Source of the DNA: Dyella sp. OK004
GTDB taxonomy: Bacteria; Pseudomonadota; Gammaproteobacteria; Xanthomonadales; Rhodanobacteraceae
Direction: 5' to 3'
Length of the DNA: 64,000 nucleotides
Assembly (NCBI RefSeq): GCF_900114495.1
Contig: NZ_FOZI01000001.1
Span: 1-64,000 of the forward strand
Made by a program: the position numbers and the translations under genes. Positions 28,714-37,381 of this stretch are shown piece by piece. Within the stretch, counting starts at the first letter, position 1; each line of letters starts with the position of its first letter. Below the pieces are notes generated by a model. That model made no database searches and was not told the origin of the DNA. It saw only the letters and a list, made by a program, of their open reading frames with translations.

Positions 28714-29096
28714 ATGCGCCCGACAACAACAATCTGGAACGCCGCGCCCGCGCGCTTTACCGCGAAGCCAGCCGGAATGTCGACACGGCTACCGCCGGTC
28801 GCCTGCGCGCCGCCCGCCGCGAGGCACTCGCCGCCGCGAACGCGCCTGCACAGCACCGACTTGCCCGCGTGCTGGTGCCCGCCAGCGCCTTCGCCGCGGT
28901 CGCTTTCGCGGCACTGATGATGTGGTCGCCGATGCAGCAACGCGCGTCGTCCGCGTCGTCGTCCGCCGTTGCGGCACAGACCGCGGAAGTGGACGGCGAC
29001 CTGCCGCCCGATCCGACCAGCGCCGACCCCTCCATGGTCCAGAACCTGGACTTCTATGACTGGCTGGCTACCAGCGACAGCCAGGCGAGCCGTTGA
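28710..29096 (+). CDS. Single-pass membrane protein, possible anti-sigma factor
   Basis: A 128-residue protein with a charged, helical cytoplasmic N terminus (RARALYREASRNVDTATAGRL region, about 1-50), one transmembrane helix near 53-72 (VLVPASAFAAVAFAALMMW), and an acidic periplasmic tail containing QNLDFYDWLA. ATG 28710 has GGAGG 7 bp upstream and overlaps the sigma-factor stop (ATGA), the classic coupling of a sigma gene with its anti-sigma. It resembles DUF3619-type proteins in position and layout. The anti-sigma role is inferred from context. Confidence 0.75.
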   Translation: MNAPDNNNLERRARALYREASRNVDTATAGRLRAARREALAAANAPAQHRLARVLVPASAFAAVAFAALMMWSPMQQRASSASSSAVAAQTAEVDGDLPPDPTSADPSMVQNLDFYDWLATSDSQASR

Positions 29097-29101
29097 ACTG
29101 T

Positions 29102-29647
29102 ATGCGTTTGATCCGTGTTGCCCTGCCCCTGCTGCTGGCCGCCCTGCTCGGCAGCTTGGCCGTACCGGCGTGGGCACAGGAGATGCCGCCTCCGCCGCCG
29201 CCCGGCAATGGTCCGCCACCGCCGCCGCGTTCATGGGAGAAGCTTTCCCCCGCCGAGCGCGACATGCTTGCGCCGCTCAGCAAGGAGTGGAACAGCTATC
29301 CGCCGGACAAGCAGTCCCACATGCTGCAACGCGTGCAGCAGTGGAACACGCTGCCGCCGGATCGCCGCGAGGAAATCCGCCAGCGCATCGACCAGTGGCA
29401 GAAGATGACGCCCGAGCAGCGCGACCAGGCGCGCGAGAACATGCGCAAGTTCCAGCAGCTCTCGCCGGACCAGCGCAAACAAGTGCACAACGCTTACCAA
29501 CGCTACCAGTCCCTGCCGCCGGAACAGCGCCAGCAGCTGATGCGCCAGTTCCGCCAGCAGAACGGCATTCCGGCGCATCGCCCGCCACCACCGGGTATGC
29601 CACGGCCGATGATGGGGCCACCACCCCATGGCCCCCGCGGTCGCTGA
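29102..29647 (+). CDS. DUF3106 exported protein
   Basis: A 181-residue secreted protein: signal peptide (1-24, ending PAWAQ), a Pro-rich stretch, then repeated short helical units with the DUF3106 pattern: WEKLSPAERDML, WNSYPPDKQ, WNTLPPDRREEIRQR, WQKMTPEQRDQ, FQQLSPDQRKQ, YQSLPPEQRQQ. The tail is Pro/Met/His-rich (RPMMGPPPHGPRG). Start ATG 29102 is chosen for the signal peptide; a TTG at 29093 is also in frame. It ends the sigma-factor cassette and may sense or buffer a periplasmic signal or metal; this is speculative. Confidence 0.85.
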   Translation: MRLIRVALPLLLAALLGSLAVPAWAQEMPPPPPPGNGPPPPPRSWEKLSPAERDMLAPLSKEWNSYPPDKQSHMLQRVQQWNTLPPDRREEIRQRIDQWQKMTPEQRDQARENMRKFQQLSPDQRKQVHNAYQRYQSLPPEQRQQLMRQFRQQNGIPAHRPPPPGMPRPMMGPPPHGPRGR

Positions 29648-29653
29648 TATAAA

Positions 29654-29680
29654 AAAGCCCCGCATCGCGGGGCTTTCTTT
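29654..29680. terminator. Bidirectional rho-independent terminator
   Basis: A 10-bp stem AAAGCCCCGC with a 3-nt loop. T-tracts follow on both strands. It lies between the convergent DUF3106 and pntAA genes. Confidence 0.92.
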
Positions 29681-29700
29681 TTGCCAATGGTGGATGAAGC

Positions 29701-30801
29701 TCAGTTCTTGAAATGCGGCTCGCCACCGTGAGTGACACAACTCTTCGCCACCAGCTCATCATTGAAGTCCGGCTTCAACGCACCGTCCTGCACCAGCAGC
29801 TCGACGAAGTTATATACGTTGCGCGCATACATCTCCGACGCATGCAGCGGCGCACCCGCCGGCAGATTCAGCGGCCCGAGAATCACCACGCCGCCGTGCT
29901 CCACGCGCTCGCCCGGCCGGGTCAGCTCGCAATTGCCACCACCCTCCGCCGCGAGATCCACAATCAGCGCACCCGGCTTCATCCCTTCCACCATCGCCGA
30001 CGTCAGGATCTTCGGTGAAGGGCGCCCCGGCACCGCCGCCGTGGTCACGATCACATCCACCGACTTCAAATGATCGGCCAGTGCCTGCTGCTGCGCGGCA
30101 CGTTCTTCGGCCGACAACTCACGCGCATAACCACCGCTGCCGGCCGCGCTCACGCCTAGGTCGAGAAACTTCGCGCCCAGGGATTCCACCTGCTCGCGCG
30201 TTTCCGGGCGAACGTCATAACCCTCGATCTGCGCACCTAACCGGCGCGCCGTGGCAATCGCCTGCAAACCCGCCACACCCGCACCGATCACCAGTACGCG
30301 CGAAGGCCGGATCGTACCGGCCGCCGTCGTCAGCATCGGAAAAAACTTCGGCGCCGATTCCGCCGCGATCAACATCGCGCGATAACCCGCCACCGCCGCC
30401 TGCGAACTCAACACATCCATCGCCTGCGCGCGCGTTGTACGCGGCAGCAACTCCAACGAGAACGCGGTGAGTTTCGCCTTGCCCATCGCCACCATCCGCG
30501 CCGCAGCGCCATAAGGCCGCAACTGCCCCACCACGATAGTGCCTTCACGCAAGCCGCCCCATACAGCATCGTCCGGCGGCAACACGCAAGCCAGCAGATC
30601 CGCCTGCGCCTCTACCGCGGCAGCATCGGCAAACTCCGCATCCGCATAACTGCTATCGGGGAACCCCGCCGCCGTGCCAGCGTTGTGCTCCAGCAACACG
30701 CGCAGCCCTTTGCCGCGCAGCTTCTTCGCCACCTCGGGCGTAATAGCCACACGCCGCTCGCCAGCGGCGGTTTCTCGCAATGCGGCCACGGTGATCGGCA
30801 T
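29701..30801 (-). CDS. pntAA: NAD(P) transhydrogenase subunit alpha part 1
   Basis: A 366-residue soluble dI subunit that binds NAD(H) in the proton-translocating transhydrogenase. It starts with the alanine-dehydrogenase-like RETAAGERRVAITPEVAKKL. The dinucleotide fold VLVIGAGVAGLQAIATARRL lies near 170 and the RQD-loop equivalent near 130. It ends with the VYNFVELLVQDGALKPDF stretch. ATG 30801 has GGGGAT upstream. In most bacteria pntAB and pntB follow directly; here they begin 1.7 kb further on, beyond a plus-strand sigma cassette. Confidence 0.95.
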   Translation of the reverse strand: MPITVAALRETAAGERRVAITPEVAKKLRGKGLRVLLEHNAGTAAGFPDSSYADAEFADAAAVEAQADLLACVLPPDDAVWGGLREGTIVVGQLRPYGAAARMVAMGKAKLTAFSLELLPRTTRAQAMDVLSSQAAVAGYRAMLIAAESAPKFFPMLTTAAGTIRPSRVLVIGAGVAGLQAIATARRLGAQIEGYDVRPETREQVESLGAKFLDLGVSAAGSGGYARELSAEERAAQQQALADHLKSVDVIVTTAAVPGRPSPKILTSAMVEGMKPGALIVDLAAEGGGNCELTRPGERVEHGGVVILGPLNLPAGAPLHASEMYARNVYNFVELLVQDGALKPDFNDELVAKSCVTHGGEPHFKN

Positions 30802-30930
30802 CGTGCATCCCCAGCGGAAAGGTCCGTGCATCTTAGAGCCAGCAAGACATCGCCGAGTAGCCCCAAGGCCAGCCACTTGCCATCGGTCATGCCGACAGGG
30901 TTAGACTGGCCCACCGCCGCATCGGGATAG

Positions 30931-31389
<459 letters not shown>

Positions 31390-31511
31390 GGGCCGCCCCA
31401 TCAACTGTAACTGCGGCCAAATATTTCGCGGCGCTTGGCAAAGCACTACCTAAGAAGCAGCGAACTCGGTAGCCATATATTCAACAAGTAGACGACCATG
31501 GAGATGTCGGC

Positions 31512-32279
31512 GTGTTGATTACCCCTCTTCTGCTCATTGCACTTGCTGCAACCGTTTCACCGCCCGTCACCATCCAGGACGCATCGCAAACTCCCAAGGG
31601 ATGGGTAGCGATCGATCAACCCAATACCGACACCGGATGGCGATGCGCAAACTATTCGCGGCAAGAATGGGCCGTCGCCGGAGACCTACAGCATGGCATC
31701 CAAGTAACTCCCCACAAACAGACTCAACAGATCACGCTTGAGTTGACCGATGGCACTCTCGTCGGCACCAACCATGGGGAGTTTGGAGGTGCGATCCAAT
31801 GGATAGGACGCAACTCACCATCCCAAGTGATAGCTCCATCGGCGCATCCCGTCGCCATGACGACAAGAGGCAGTGACGTCTTCGTCGCGACCGGTCTGGC
31901 GCATATGACGCTCAATACAGGAAACATCATCAAGCTCCACCACACCAAGGATGGTTCCTGGCAGACCTCCAAAGTCATGGATCTTGGCGAAGCTCCGAAT
32001 GCGGGCGTGCGGATTGACGACAACACCTGGGTACTTCTTACCACCAACGGCGTGACAAAAATCGATCTCGCCAAGCTCACCAAAGAACAGATCTACCGAA
32101 ACAGCAATTGGTGGAAACTCTACGGAAACTCCATACAGCAACTAGGCAACTCATGGATCATCGGTGCTCGCCGCGCAGTCATACGGCTTACCCCGAACAG
32201 CAACAGCTATGCAGAGAAGTGGCTGGTTCCCGATACGTGCAGAAACCTTTCTGGACCAAGCTGCGATTGCAAGGAATAG
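31512..32279 (+). CDS. Exported protein of unknown function
   Basis: A 255-residue protein starting at GTG 31512 (GGAG 9 bp upstream), with a hydrophobic signal segment (LITPLLLIALAATVSPP) and no other membrane span. The rest is rich in Thr, Asn, Gln and Trp with periodic beta-like segments (QITLELTDGTLVGTNHG, GSDVFVATGLAHMTL, NTWVLLTTNGVTKI), suggesting a beta-propeller-like or beta-sandwich fold. It has a Cys pair near the C terminus. I recognise no family. Base composition is lower in GC than its neighbours, consistent with recent acquisition. Confidence 0.65.
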   Translation: MLITPLLLIALAATVSPPVTIQDASQTPKGWVAIDQPNTDTGWRCANYSRQEWAVAGDLQHGIQVTPHKQTQQITLELTDGTLVGTNHGEFGGAIQWIGRNSPSQVIAPSAHPVAMTTRGSDVFVATGLAHMTLNTGNIIKLHHTKDGSWQTSKVMDLGEAPNAGVRIDDNTWVLLTTNGVTKIDLAKLTKEQIYRNSNWWKLYGNSIQQLGNSWIIGARRAVIRLTPNSNSYAEKWLVPDTCRNLSGPSCDCKE

Positions 32280-32360
32280 GGCCCTGACCTAGCGACCTTT
32301 CAAACTCACCAAGGCGAGCGAACCCAAGTAGATCGTTCACCTGCACACCCGACTTTCTCG

Positions 32361-32939
32361 TCAAGCTGCCTTCGCCGCACGCGCCGATTGCTGCGCTTCG
32401 CGAATCAACGCATAGACATGGCGCGCATCGCCAATCAGATCAAAAGCAGGCGGCATCCTTCCACTTGTGCCCGGCCAGGGGGTGCCCGCCATCATGGAGA
32501 ACCCGAAGTTATTCGGGCCAAACGTGATGGTGCCGCTGCGATCGGATCGCTCGCTAAAAGTAATGTCACTCAAAGTGGTCAATGGCAAGCTCTTTACCTG
32601 CCTAGTGAACAACCCACTCAAGATGATGATGCGCTGGTCAGTGACGCCGTAATACGTACGACGACGCAGATAGGCATCAGCAAAGAAGCGGCCCACGATC
32701 ATGTACAAACCGATCAACACGAAAGGAATGCCCCACAGCATCATGAAGACGGGCGCGTCCTTGGCCGAACTCACCGAATACTCCCAAAAGAACGCAAAGC
32801 CGGCCCACATCAAACTGAAAGGCACCGCCAAAAAATCGCTGGTACGAAAGCACACACCTTGCTTGGGCATATCGCTCCACAGCAATCGCTCCTCACGCCC
32901 AAGCTCGGGCCTGAGCATCTGCTCTGTCGAAAACGTCAC
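32361..32939 (-). CDS. Membrane protein with bacterial PH-like domain
   Basis: About 192 residues from GTG 32939, which has AAGGGGGAG just upstream; longer starts at 32969 or 32993 are possible. Two transmembrane helices (about 34-52 and 64-84) are followed by a cytoplasmic bacterial pleckstrin-homology-like domain: RRRTYYGVTDQRIIILSGLF, then VKSLPLTTLSDITFSERSD. That pattern is typical of bPH proteins, which often bind membrane partners. It ends in an Ala-rich helix. The specific role is unknown. Confidence 0.75.
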   Translation of the reverse strand: MTFSTEQMLRPELGREERLLWSDMPKQGVCFRTSDFLAVPFSLMWAGFAFFWEYSVSSAKDAPVFMMLWGIPFVLIGLYMIVGRFFADAYLRRRTYYGVTDQRIIILSGLFTRQVKSLPLTTLSDITFSERSDRSGTITFGPNNFGFSMMAGTPWPGTSGRMPPAFDLIGDARHVYALIREAQQSARAAKAA

Positions 32940-33104
32940 GTTCTCCCCCTTTCCCCTGACAGCTGCCATGGTGGCAACCGATGCAAGCGACACGCCTCAC
33001 CCCAATGGGGCGTTCCCTTTCTGGCAGATCCTACCCGTTAGCAGAAAGGGCGGCCAGCGCGAACGACAGGTGGGTCAGGACGGACCCGCGTCATGGAGAA
33101 ACGG

Positions 33105-33365
33105 ATGAAAGCTTGGCCATCGGTTTCCAGCGTAGTGAAAGTTTGGGCCGCCATGACGTTCCTGGCATCTGTAGCCTTTGTACTGGTGCTTCACTCCCGA
33201 CCACCAGACGAAGAGGCCATGTTCAACGATCTGGCTGGACAGATCGCTCTAACGATCGTTGATGTCGTAGCGCCCGCTTTCATCGGGCTTCTGTTTTTTC
33301 TTCTGCTCGGCGCGCTGATCAAGCGTCACGTGCTGAGTCGCCACGCAAAGCGGCAACCTCACTGA
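33105..33365 (+). CDS. Small two-helix membrane protein, unknown
   Basis: An 86-residue protein from ATG 33105 (GGAG 6 bp upstream; an ATG at 33093 is also in frame). Two hydrophobic segments, about residues 10-30 and 47-70, are followed by a basic tail (IKRHVLSRHAKRQPH). No family recognised. It is divergent from the PH-like gene. Confidence 0.55.
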   Translation: MKAWPSVSSVVKVWAAMTFLASVAFVLVLHSRPPDEEAMFNDLAGQIALTIVDVVAPAFIGLLFFLLLGALIKRHVLSRHAKRQPH

Positions 33366-33496
33366 CAAACAACGCCGTATCGCGCTACAGAAAACCCTGA
33401 CAGACGCACTCCGAATGATTTGCTACGTTCGGCCAGTCGCCAACGCCGTCTCTCTAAGGGCTACGTCGGCGACCATTGCAGCAATGCAGTGAGAGC

Positions 33497-33530
33497 GCGG
33501 GCCGCGTGAGCGGTAACTCACACGACCCGC
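33497..33530. other. Imperfect hairpin upstream of a small gene
   Basis: The 14-nt arms 33497-33510 and 33517-33530 pair with two mismatches around a 6-nt loop (CGGTAA). It lies about 30 bp before the AGGAG ribosome-binding site of the next gene. The surrounding 190 bp have no other gene. It may be a terminator or leader structure. Confidence 0.45.
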
Positions 33531-33559
33531 TAACCAAACCAACTTGATAGGAGTTGATT

Positions 33560-33898
33560 GTGGCTAAGCCCGATCATACGGCACCCGCTCGCCTGTCGGA
33601 CCCCCTCGGAGACAAACCTTCTATCCCCTGCGGCCGCTCGCGCGCTCTTTCAGGCGCGGATAGAGAGGCGCGCAAGCGTCGCTCCATCAAACTCACCGGC
33701 ATTGCTATAGCCGTAGATGCGGTGGCATGTGTGCTTGCTCGCAGCGATGCGCTTGAGGGCGCGCAAGCCAACGCCATGTCGATGGATGCGGCACATGATC
33801 CGCTGACATTGGAGTGCAGGGGCGGCTTACTCGTTGCGGTTCACTTTCTCAATCAGTACGCGAAGAAAGTGAAGCAAGGGAAAGTGGCAGGCGATTAG
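33560..33898 (+). CDS. Small hypothetical protein
   Basis: A 112-residue protein from GTG 33560 with TAGGAG 6 bp upstream, a good ribosome-binding site. The N terminus is Pro- and Arg-rich, followed by a mildly hydrophobic helix (LTGIAIAVDAVACVLAR, about 46-62) and a helical C terminus ending YAKKVKQGKVAGD. No recognisable family or motif. The gene is in the low-GC patch, and its function is unknown. Confidence 0.5.
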   Translation: MAKPDHTAPARLSDPLGDKPSIPCGRSRALSGADREARKRRSIKLTGIAIAVDAVACVLARSDALEGAQANAMSMDAAHDPLTLECRGGLLVAVHFLNQYAKKVKQGKVAGD

Positions 33899-34002
33899 AG
33901 CCCTGTGATCACCCGCGGCACATCGCGTTATGAGCACGGTGTGTCGCATCTGGTTGAAGCCGATGTTGGAAGCGGACATTGGACTACCCCGGAGATGACG
34001 GC

Positions 34003-34683
34003 ATGGCTAAGAAGCCTACGGGAACTATCGGTATCAATAGGGTCGACATTCACCTAGACGGAGACGCAATCCATACCTTCGTGAAGCTCGACTTCCCGCC
34101 TGAAAAGGACGCCATAGAAATGTTAATAGCTCAGGACTTCGTCACTTCGATGAACGCCAAGGTGGCACCGACAGGGATGCTGTGGTTCATGTCCGAGCCC
34201 ACGCAAAATACCGAGAACGACTTTGACTTCACGATCACCTTGCCCAACGGAAATACGGCATGGCTTGAGCTCATAGAAATCGCACCTCTGGAGCTTTTCG
34301 GTGGCTTTGACCATGTTCCAGCTGACTTCAAGCCCTACGATCTCGCCAAGATCATCACCGCCAAAATCATGAAAAAGGCAGTGCACTATTCGGGCAAGTT
34401 GGGCAAGGAGCTCTACCTTCCTACCTACATCACGCACTGGGGTTTCATCCCCAGCACAAGCCTAATCAACCTGGTCTGCTATTTCCTCATCCAGGAAAAC
34501 CACCCCTTCGACGGCGTGTATTTGTACGCGCCTTTTCAACCGGGAGCAGGGGAAGGAAATGTTTTGGCACCCATCGATCCAAAGTTTCTCGCTGGATTTA
34601 ACCCGGAGCAGTTCAAGGACAACCGCGTCTATAACATGGACCCAACCAAGGTGACGCTGATCAAGGGGCAACCATCGGAGTGA
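34003..34683 (+). CDS. Hypothetical cytoplasmic protein
   Basis: A 226-residue protein from ATG 34003 (GGAG 8-9 bp upstream). No signal peptide or membrane helix. It alternates beta-like and helical segments (FDFTITLPNGNTAWLELIEI, DFKPYDLAKIITAKIMKKAV, YLPTYITHWGFIPSTSLINL) and ends with KVTLIKGQPSE. No family recognised. It faces a convergent unknown gene 12 bp away; both lie in the patch that also holds the zeta-toxin gene, where genes are often transferred. Confidence 0.6.
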   Translation: MAKKPTGTIGINRVDIHLDGDAIHTFVKLDFPPEKDAIEMLIAQDFVTSMNAKVAPTGMLWFMSEPTQNTENDFDFTITLPNGNTAWLELIEIAPLELFGGFDHVPADFKPYDLAKIITAKIMKKAVHYSGKLGKELYLPTYITHWGFIPSTSLINLVCYFLIQENHPFDGVYLYAPFQPGAGEGNVLAPIDPKFLAGFNPEQFKDNRVYNMDPTKVTLIKGQPSE

Positions 34684-34695
34684 TGGCTGCGTGTT

Positions 34696-35229
34696 CTAAC
34701 GACGAGCGTTCCGTCTGAACTCAAGCTCTTCGCGATAGTCCGCTTCCACCTTTGCGCGAATCTCCTTCGTGAAGCCAACCCGCTCGAATATGGGTTCCAG
34801 CAAGGCTTCTAGCATGCGATCGGTTTCGTGAAAGAAGCGCCGGTCGTTTTCCAGTCGCTCGATGACTTGTTCGATCTGGTCGAGGTCAATGGCCTCTGCC
34901 GTTTCTCTGAAAAAGTGATGAGCAAGAAAACGGCGGCGTCTGTTTGCCTCATCGAGCCTTGCTCCCAGATCTTCCGGGATCTCGGCGAACTTCTGGAGAC
35001 GTTTTGATAGTTCACGCAAGGTCTCGCTAAACCGGCTGTCGTAGTAGCGATCGAACTCTTCAGGCGTCCATCGGCCACGCGCTTTCTCGAAGAGATCGAA
35101 CCAAACCAACGCGTTCACGATGCCATGCTCGAGTAGCTGGACGAAATACATGGCCAAGCCATACCGCACGCAGATCCGTTTGAACGGAGGATCCGAAGAA
35201 TCGCCGCAGTCATCGTCGACAGCGGTCAT
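34696..35229 (-). CDS. Hypothetical charged helical protein
   Basis: A 177-residue protein from ATG 35229 (GGAG 5 bp upstream). Highly charged and probably all-helical, with an aromatic segment near the N terminus (YGLAMYFVQLLEHGIVNALVWF) and long Glu/Arg helices after it (ARLDEANRRRRFLAHHFF and DLDQIEQVIERLENDRRFF). It resembles small cytoplasmic helical proteins found beside toxin or defence genes, but I recognise no family. A terminator at 35284-35310 separates it from the zeta-toxin operon. Confidence 0.6.
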   Translation of the reverse strand: MTAVDDDCGDSSDPPFKRICVRYGLAMYFVQLLEHGIVNALVWFDLFEKARGRWTPEEFDRYYDSRFSETLRELSKRLQKFAEIPEDLGARLDEANRRRRFLAHHFFRETAEAIDLDQIEQVIERLENDRRFFHETDRMLEALLEPIFERVGFTKEIRAKVEADYREELEFRRNARR

Positions 35230-35283
35230 GCTTACTCCATCGTCGGAGCCAGTTCTCGCCAGGTGAACGCGCATCACCAAAGA

Positions 35284-35310
35284 AAAGCCCCGCTATGAGC
35301 GGGGCTTTTT
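35284..35310 (-). terminator. Rho-independent terminator of the zeta-toxin operon
   Basis: An 11-bp stem AAAGCCCCGCT with its complement and a 3-nt loop, 18 bp after the stop of the 58-codon gene. T-tracts flank it on both strands. Confidence 0.88.
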
Positions 35311-35327
35311 CGGACCAAGCATGGTGT

Positions 35328-35504
35328 TCAACCGCAGACCTTCATCAGTCGACCCGCAGGGACGCGCTTGATCACGGCTTCCTGACGCTTGGTCGCCTTG
35401 ACCAAGACCTCGCGATAAACCTTGTTCTTTTCGGCAGAGGACGCGTTACGGATAAATTCCGACATCGCGCTTCGCTCAACCTTCTTGGTGGAGAAGATGC
35501 CCAT
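35328..35504 (-). CDS. 58-residue basic protein coupled to the zeta-toxin gene
   Basis: A small gene whose ATG (35504-35502) overlaps the zeta-toxin TAA by one base (TAATG), so it is translated by termination-reinitiation. The product starts MGIFSTKKVERSAMSEFIRN and ends RVPAGRLMKVCG. It is Lys/Arg-rich with a predicted long helix (residues 8-45), and a rho-independent terminator follows directly. It is too small for routine detection. Position suggests an antitoxin or accessory factor, but epsilon/PezA antitoxins normally lie upstream of zeta and look different. Function is inferred from context only. Confidence 0.72.
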   Translation of the reverse strand: MGIFSTKKVERSAMSEFIRNASSAEKNKVYREVLVKATKRQEAVIKRVPAGRLMKVCG

Positions 35505-36223
35505 TAGCCACCCGCGTACTTCATGGTTGATATGGCGAGCCTCAAGCGATCTTCATCGTACGCTTCAGGTGCGTAGTGATCAATGTTCTGCACATTCGCT
35601 TGATAGGCCCGATTTGACCCGTCGTTGTTCTTGAGCAACAGGTCTACCTTGATATCGGCCCCGTACTTCGCCTTTAAAGCGTTAACGACCCGTCGAGACT
35701 CAAAATATTGGCCTACAAAGGTTTCGAGGTCAATGCGACGCCCTTCCATCTCTTCGCGGGCACAGACAAACTGCCATGCTTGGCAGGGGTCCTGGTAGAC
35801 ATATAAAACCTGAACGGCCCGCTTATGTTTGAGCGACCGGTCGATGTTGTAACAAGCCTTGGGCTCGTTGGTGAGCGTTCCATCGAGCAGGAAGCTCTGG
35901 TCGTGGTCGAAAACTAGATCGAGCATCTTGTCCACGACGATGGAGACTGCCCCTTGGAAGAGATGGGCGTTACCGCCGGCGTACATGGGGAACTCAGACC
36001 GGAGCTCGTCCGGATCGATCCGGATGGTGGGGCCGACCGCGTCGATGAGCTCAATCGACGCCTCCGTCTTGCCGGCACCGGGCGAGCCGGCCATGAAGAT
36101 CGAGACGGGGTCCTTCTCCGGCGGGTACCGGTCTTTGGCACACAGTCGCCGCGCAATCGCCTTTTTGTTCGCCTTTGCGAACGCGATGGCGGCTTCCTTG
36201 ATGTCCTCGTCAGTCATGCGCAT
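35504..36223 (-). CDS. Zeta-toxin family kinase
   Basis: A 239-residue P-loop protein of the zeta/PezT toxin family. The Walker A GSPGAGKT is at residues 46-53. IRIDPDELRSEFPMYAGGN (68-85) matches the substrate-binding region of UDP-GlcNAc kinases of this family, and LLDGTLTN (112-119) is the next conserved block. Arg residues that would form the lid follow near 155-165 (REEMEGRR). ATG 36223 has AGGGA upstream. No epsilon-type antitoxin gene lies upstream; the only partner is the overlapping 58-codon gene. It may be a toxin or a domesticated kinase. Confidence 0.88.
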   Translation of the reverse strand: MRMTDEDIKEAAIAFAKANKKAIARRLCAKDRYPPEKDPVSIFMAGSPGAGKTEASIELIDAVGPTIRIDPDELRSEFPMYAGGNAHLFQGAVSIVVDKMLDLVFDHDQSFLLDGTLTNEPKACYNIDRSLKHKRAVQVLYVYQDPCQAWQFVCAREEMEGRRIDLETFVGQYFESRRVVNALKAKYGADIKVDLLLKNNDGSNRAYQANVQNIDHYAPEAYDEDRLRLAISTMKYAGG

Positions 36224-36344
36224 TGTCCCTTTGCGCGCATCGTACCAACGCGCCATGCCATCGCGTCCAGGTGTCCCACGATATCGCCAGGGTACCTTGT
36301 CCGCTTCGGGGCGAAAGCAGACATTCCAAAAATACGAACCACGC

Positions 36345-37253
36345 CTACCGCCCCCTACGTAACAGCTCCCCCAATGCCTGATTGAAAGTCACCGCATCAT
36401 CCACAAACACCGCATGCCCCGCCCCAGGCACCACCACCAGCTTCGCCCCACGAATCCCCGCCGCCATCTCCTTCTGCACATCCAGCAACGGCGATTCGCC
36501 TGAGGCGATCACCAGCGTCGGCTTATCGATCTTCTGTAAGGCGGGCCGACGATCCGCGCCGAAGATATCCGCCACCAGCATGGTGGTACCGATAGAAGGC
36601 GGCGTGTGCTGCGCTGATGCGATCACTGCGCCAATGTCCAACTCGGGATGCTCGCGCTTGAAGATGGAGCGCACCATGCGCTCGGCATACTCCGCGGGGT
36701 GCGCGGCATACACGCCCAGACCAGTGATGATCTGGCGACTGAATTCTTTGTGCAGGTCCAGTTCCGCCGGCCCGGCCGACACCGGCGAATCGACGAATGC
36801 CACACCCGCCAGATCCGCGGTGCCGAATTGCTGGATATATGCCACCACATCCTGCGCACCTTGCGACCAGCCCACGATCACGAAGCGTTTCACCTGCAGT
36901 TGCGCGAGCAGTTCGTGCAGATCCTGCGCGCGTCGCTCTGGCGTGTTGCCGGTCTGCATCAGCGAGGAGCCGCCTTGCGAGCGCGAATCCACGGCGATCA
37001 CACGCCGTGACGGCGAGAAGGTTTCCAGCTGCCCATGCCATAGCGTCGCCGTGAGTGTCCACCCGGGAATGAGCACCAGGGCGGGCTCGGTGTCGCGCGT
37101 ACCGGCCTGCAGGTAGTGGATATGCGCACCGTCGCTGGTGACGAACTCACCATCGCGGATGGTCGCTGCGCTGGCTTCGACCGCTGGCACCGACAAAAGC
37201 ATAGCGGCCAGCGCCATGCTGATACCTGCAACAAACCGCTGGAACACGCCCAT
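36345..37253 (-). CDS. Exported alpha/beta hydrolase
   Basis: A 302-residue alpha/beta hydrolase with an N-terminal signal peptide (about 1-29, ending ASAAT). The oxyanion region VLIPGWTLTATLWHGQL, nucleophile Ser130 in VGWSQGAQD, and catalytic His280 in GAGHAVFVDD are in place. The fold matches non-haem chloroperoxidase and esterase-like enzymes, but the substrate is unknown. GC-rich codon use marks the return to core chromosome after the low-GC patch. Monocistronic. Confidence 0.9.
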   Translation of the reverse strand: MGVFQRFVAGISMALAAMLLSVPAVEASAATIRDGEFVTSDGAHIHYLQAGTRDTEPALVLIPGWTLTATLWHGQLETFSPSRRVIAVDSRSQGGSSLMQTGNTPERRAQDLHELLAQLQVKRFVIVGWSQGAQDVVAYIQQFGTADLAGVAFVDSPVSAGPAELDLHKEFSRQIITGLGVYAAHPAEYAERMVRSIFKREHPELDIGAVIASAQHTPPSIGTTMLVADIFGADRRPALQKIDKPTLVIASGESPLLDVQKEMAAGIRGAKLVVVPGAGHAVFVDDAVTFNQALGELLRRGR

Positions 37254-37381
37254 CGCCGTCTCCTGCCCAGGATATGGGCGGCGATTGTAGGCCCCGCCTC
37301 ATCCGGCCGCCCCCTTCCGCATCTCACTGGGGCCGCATAGCCCCTGGTAGTACGATGTCTTCTTTTTCGCCCGCCCCTTCT

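Noticed and set aside
31390-36344. Prophage or integrative element in the low-GC patch
   Set aside because: No integrase, phage structural gene, tRNA-derived attachment site or flanking direct repeat could be found.
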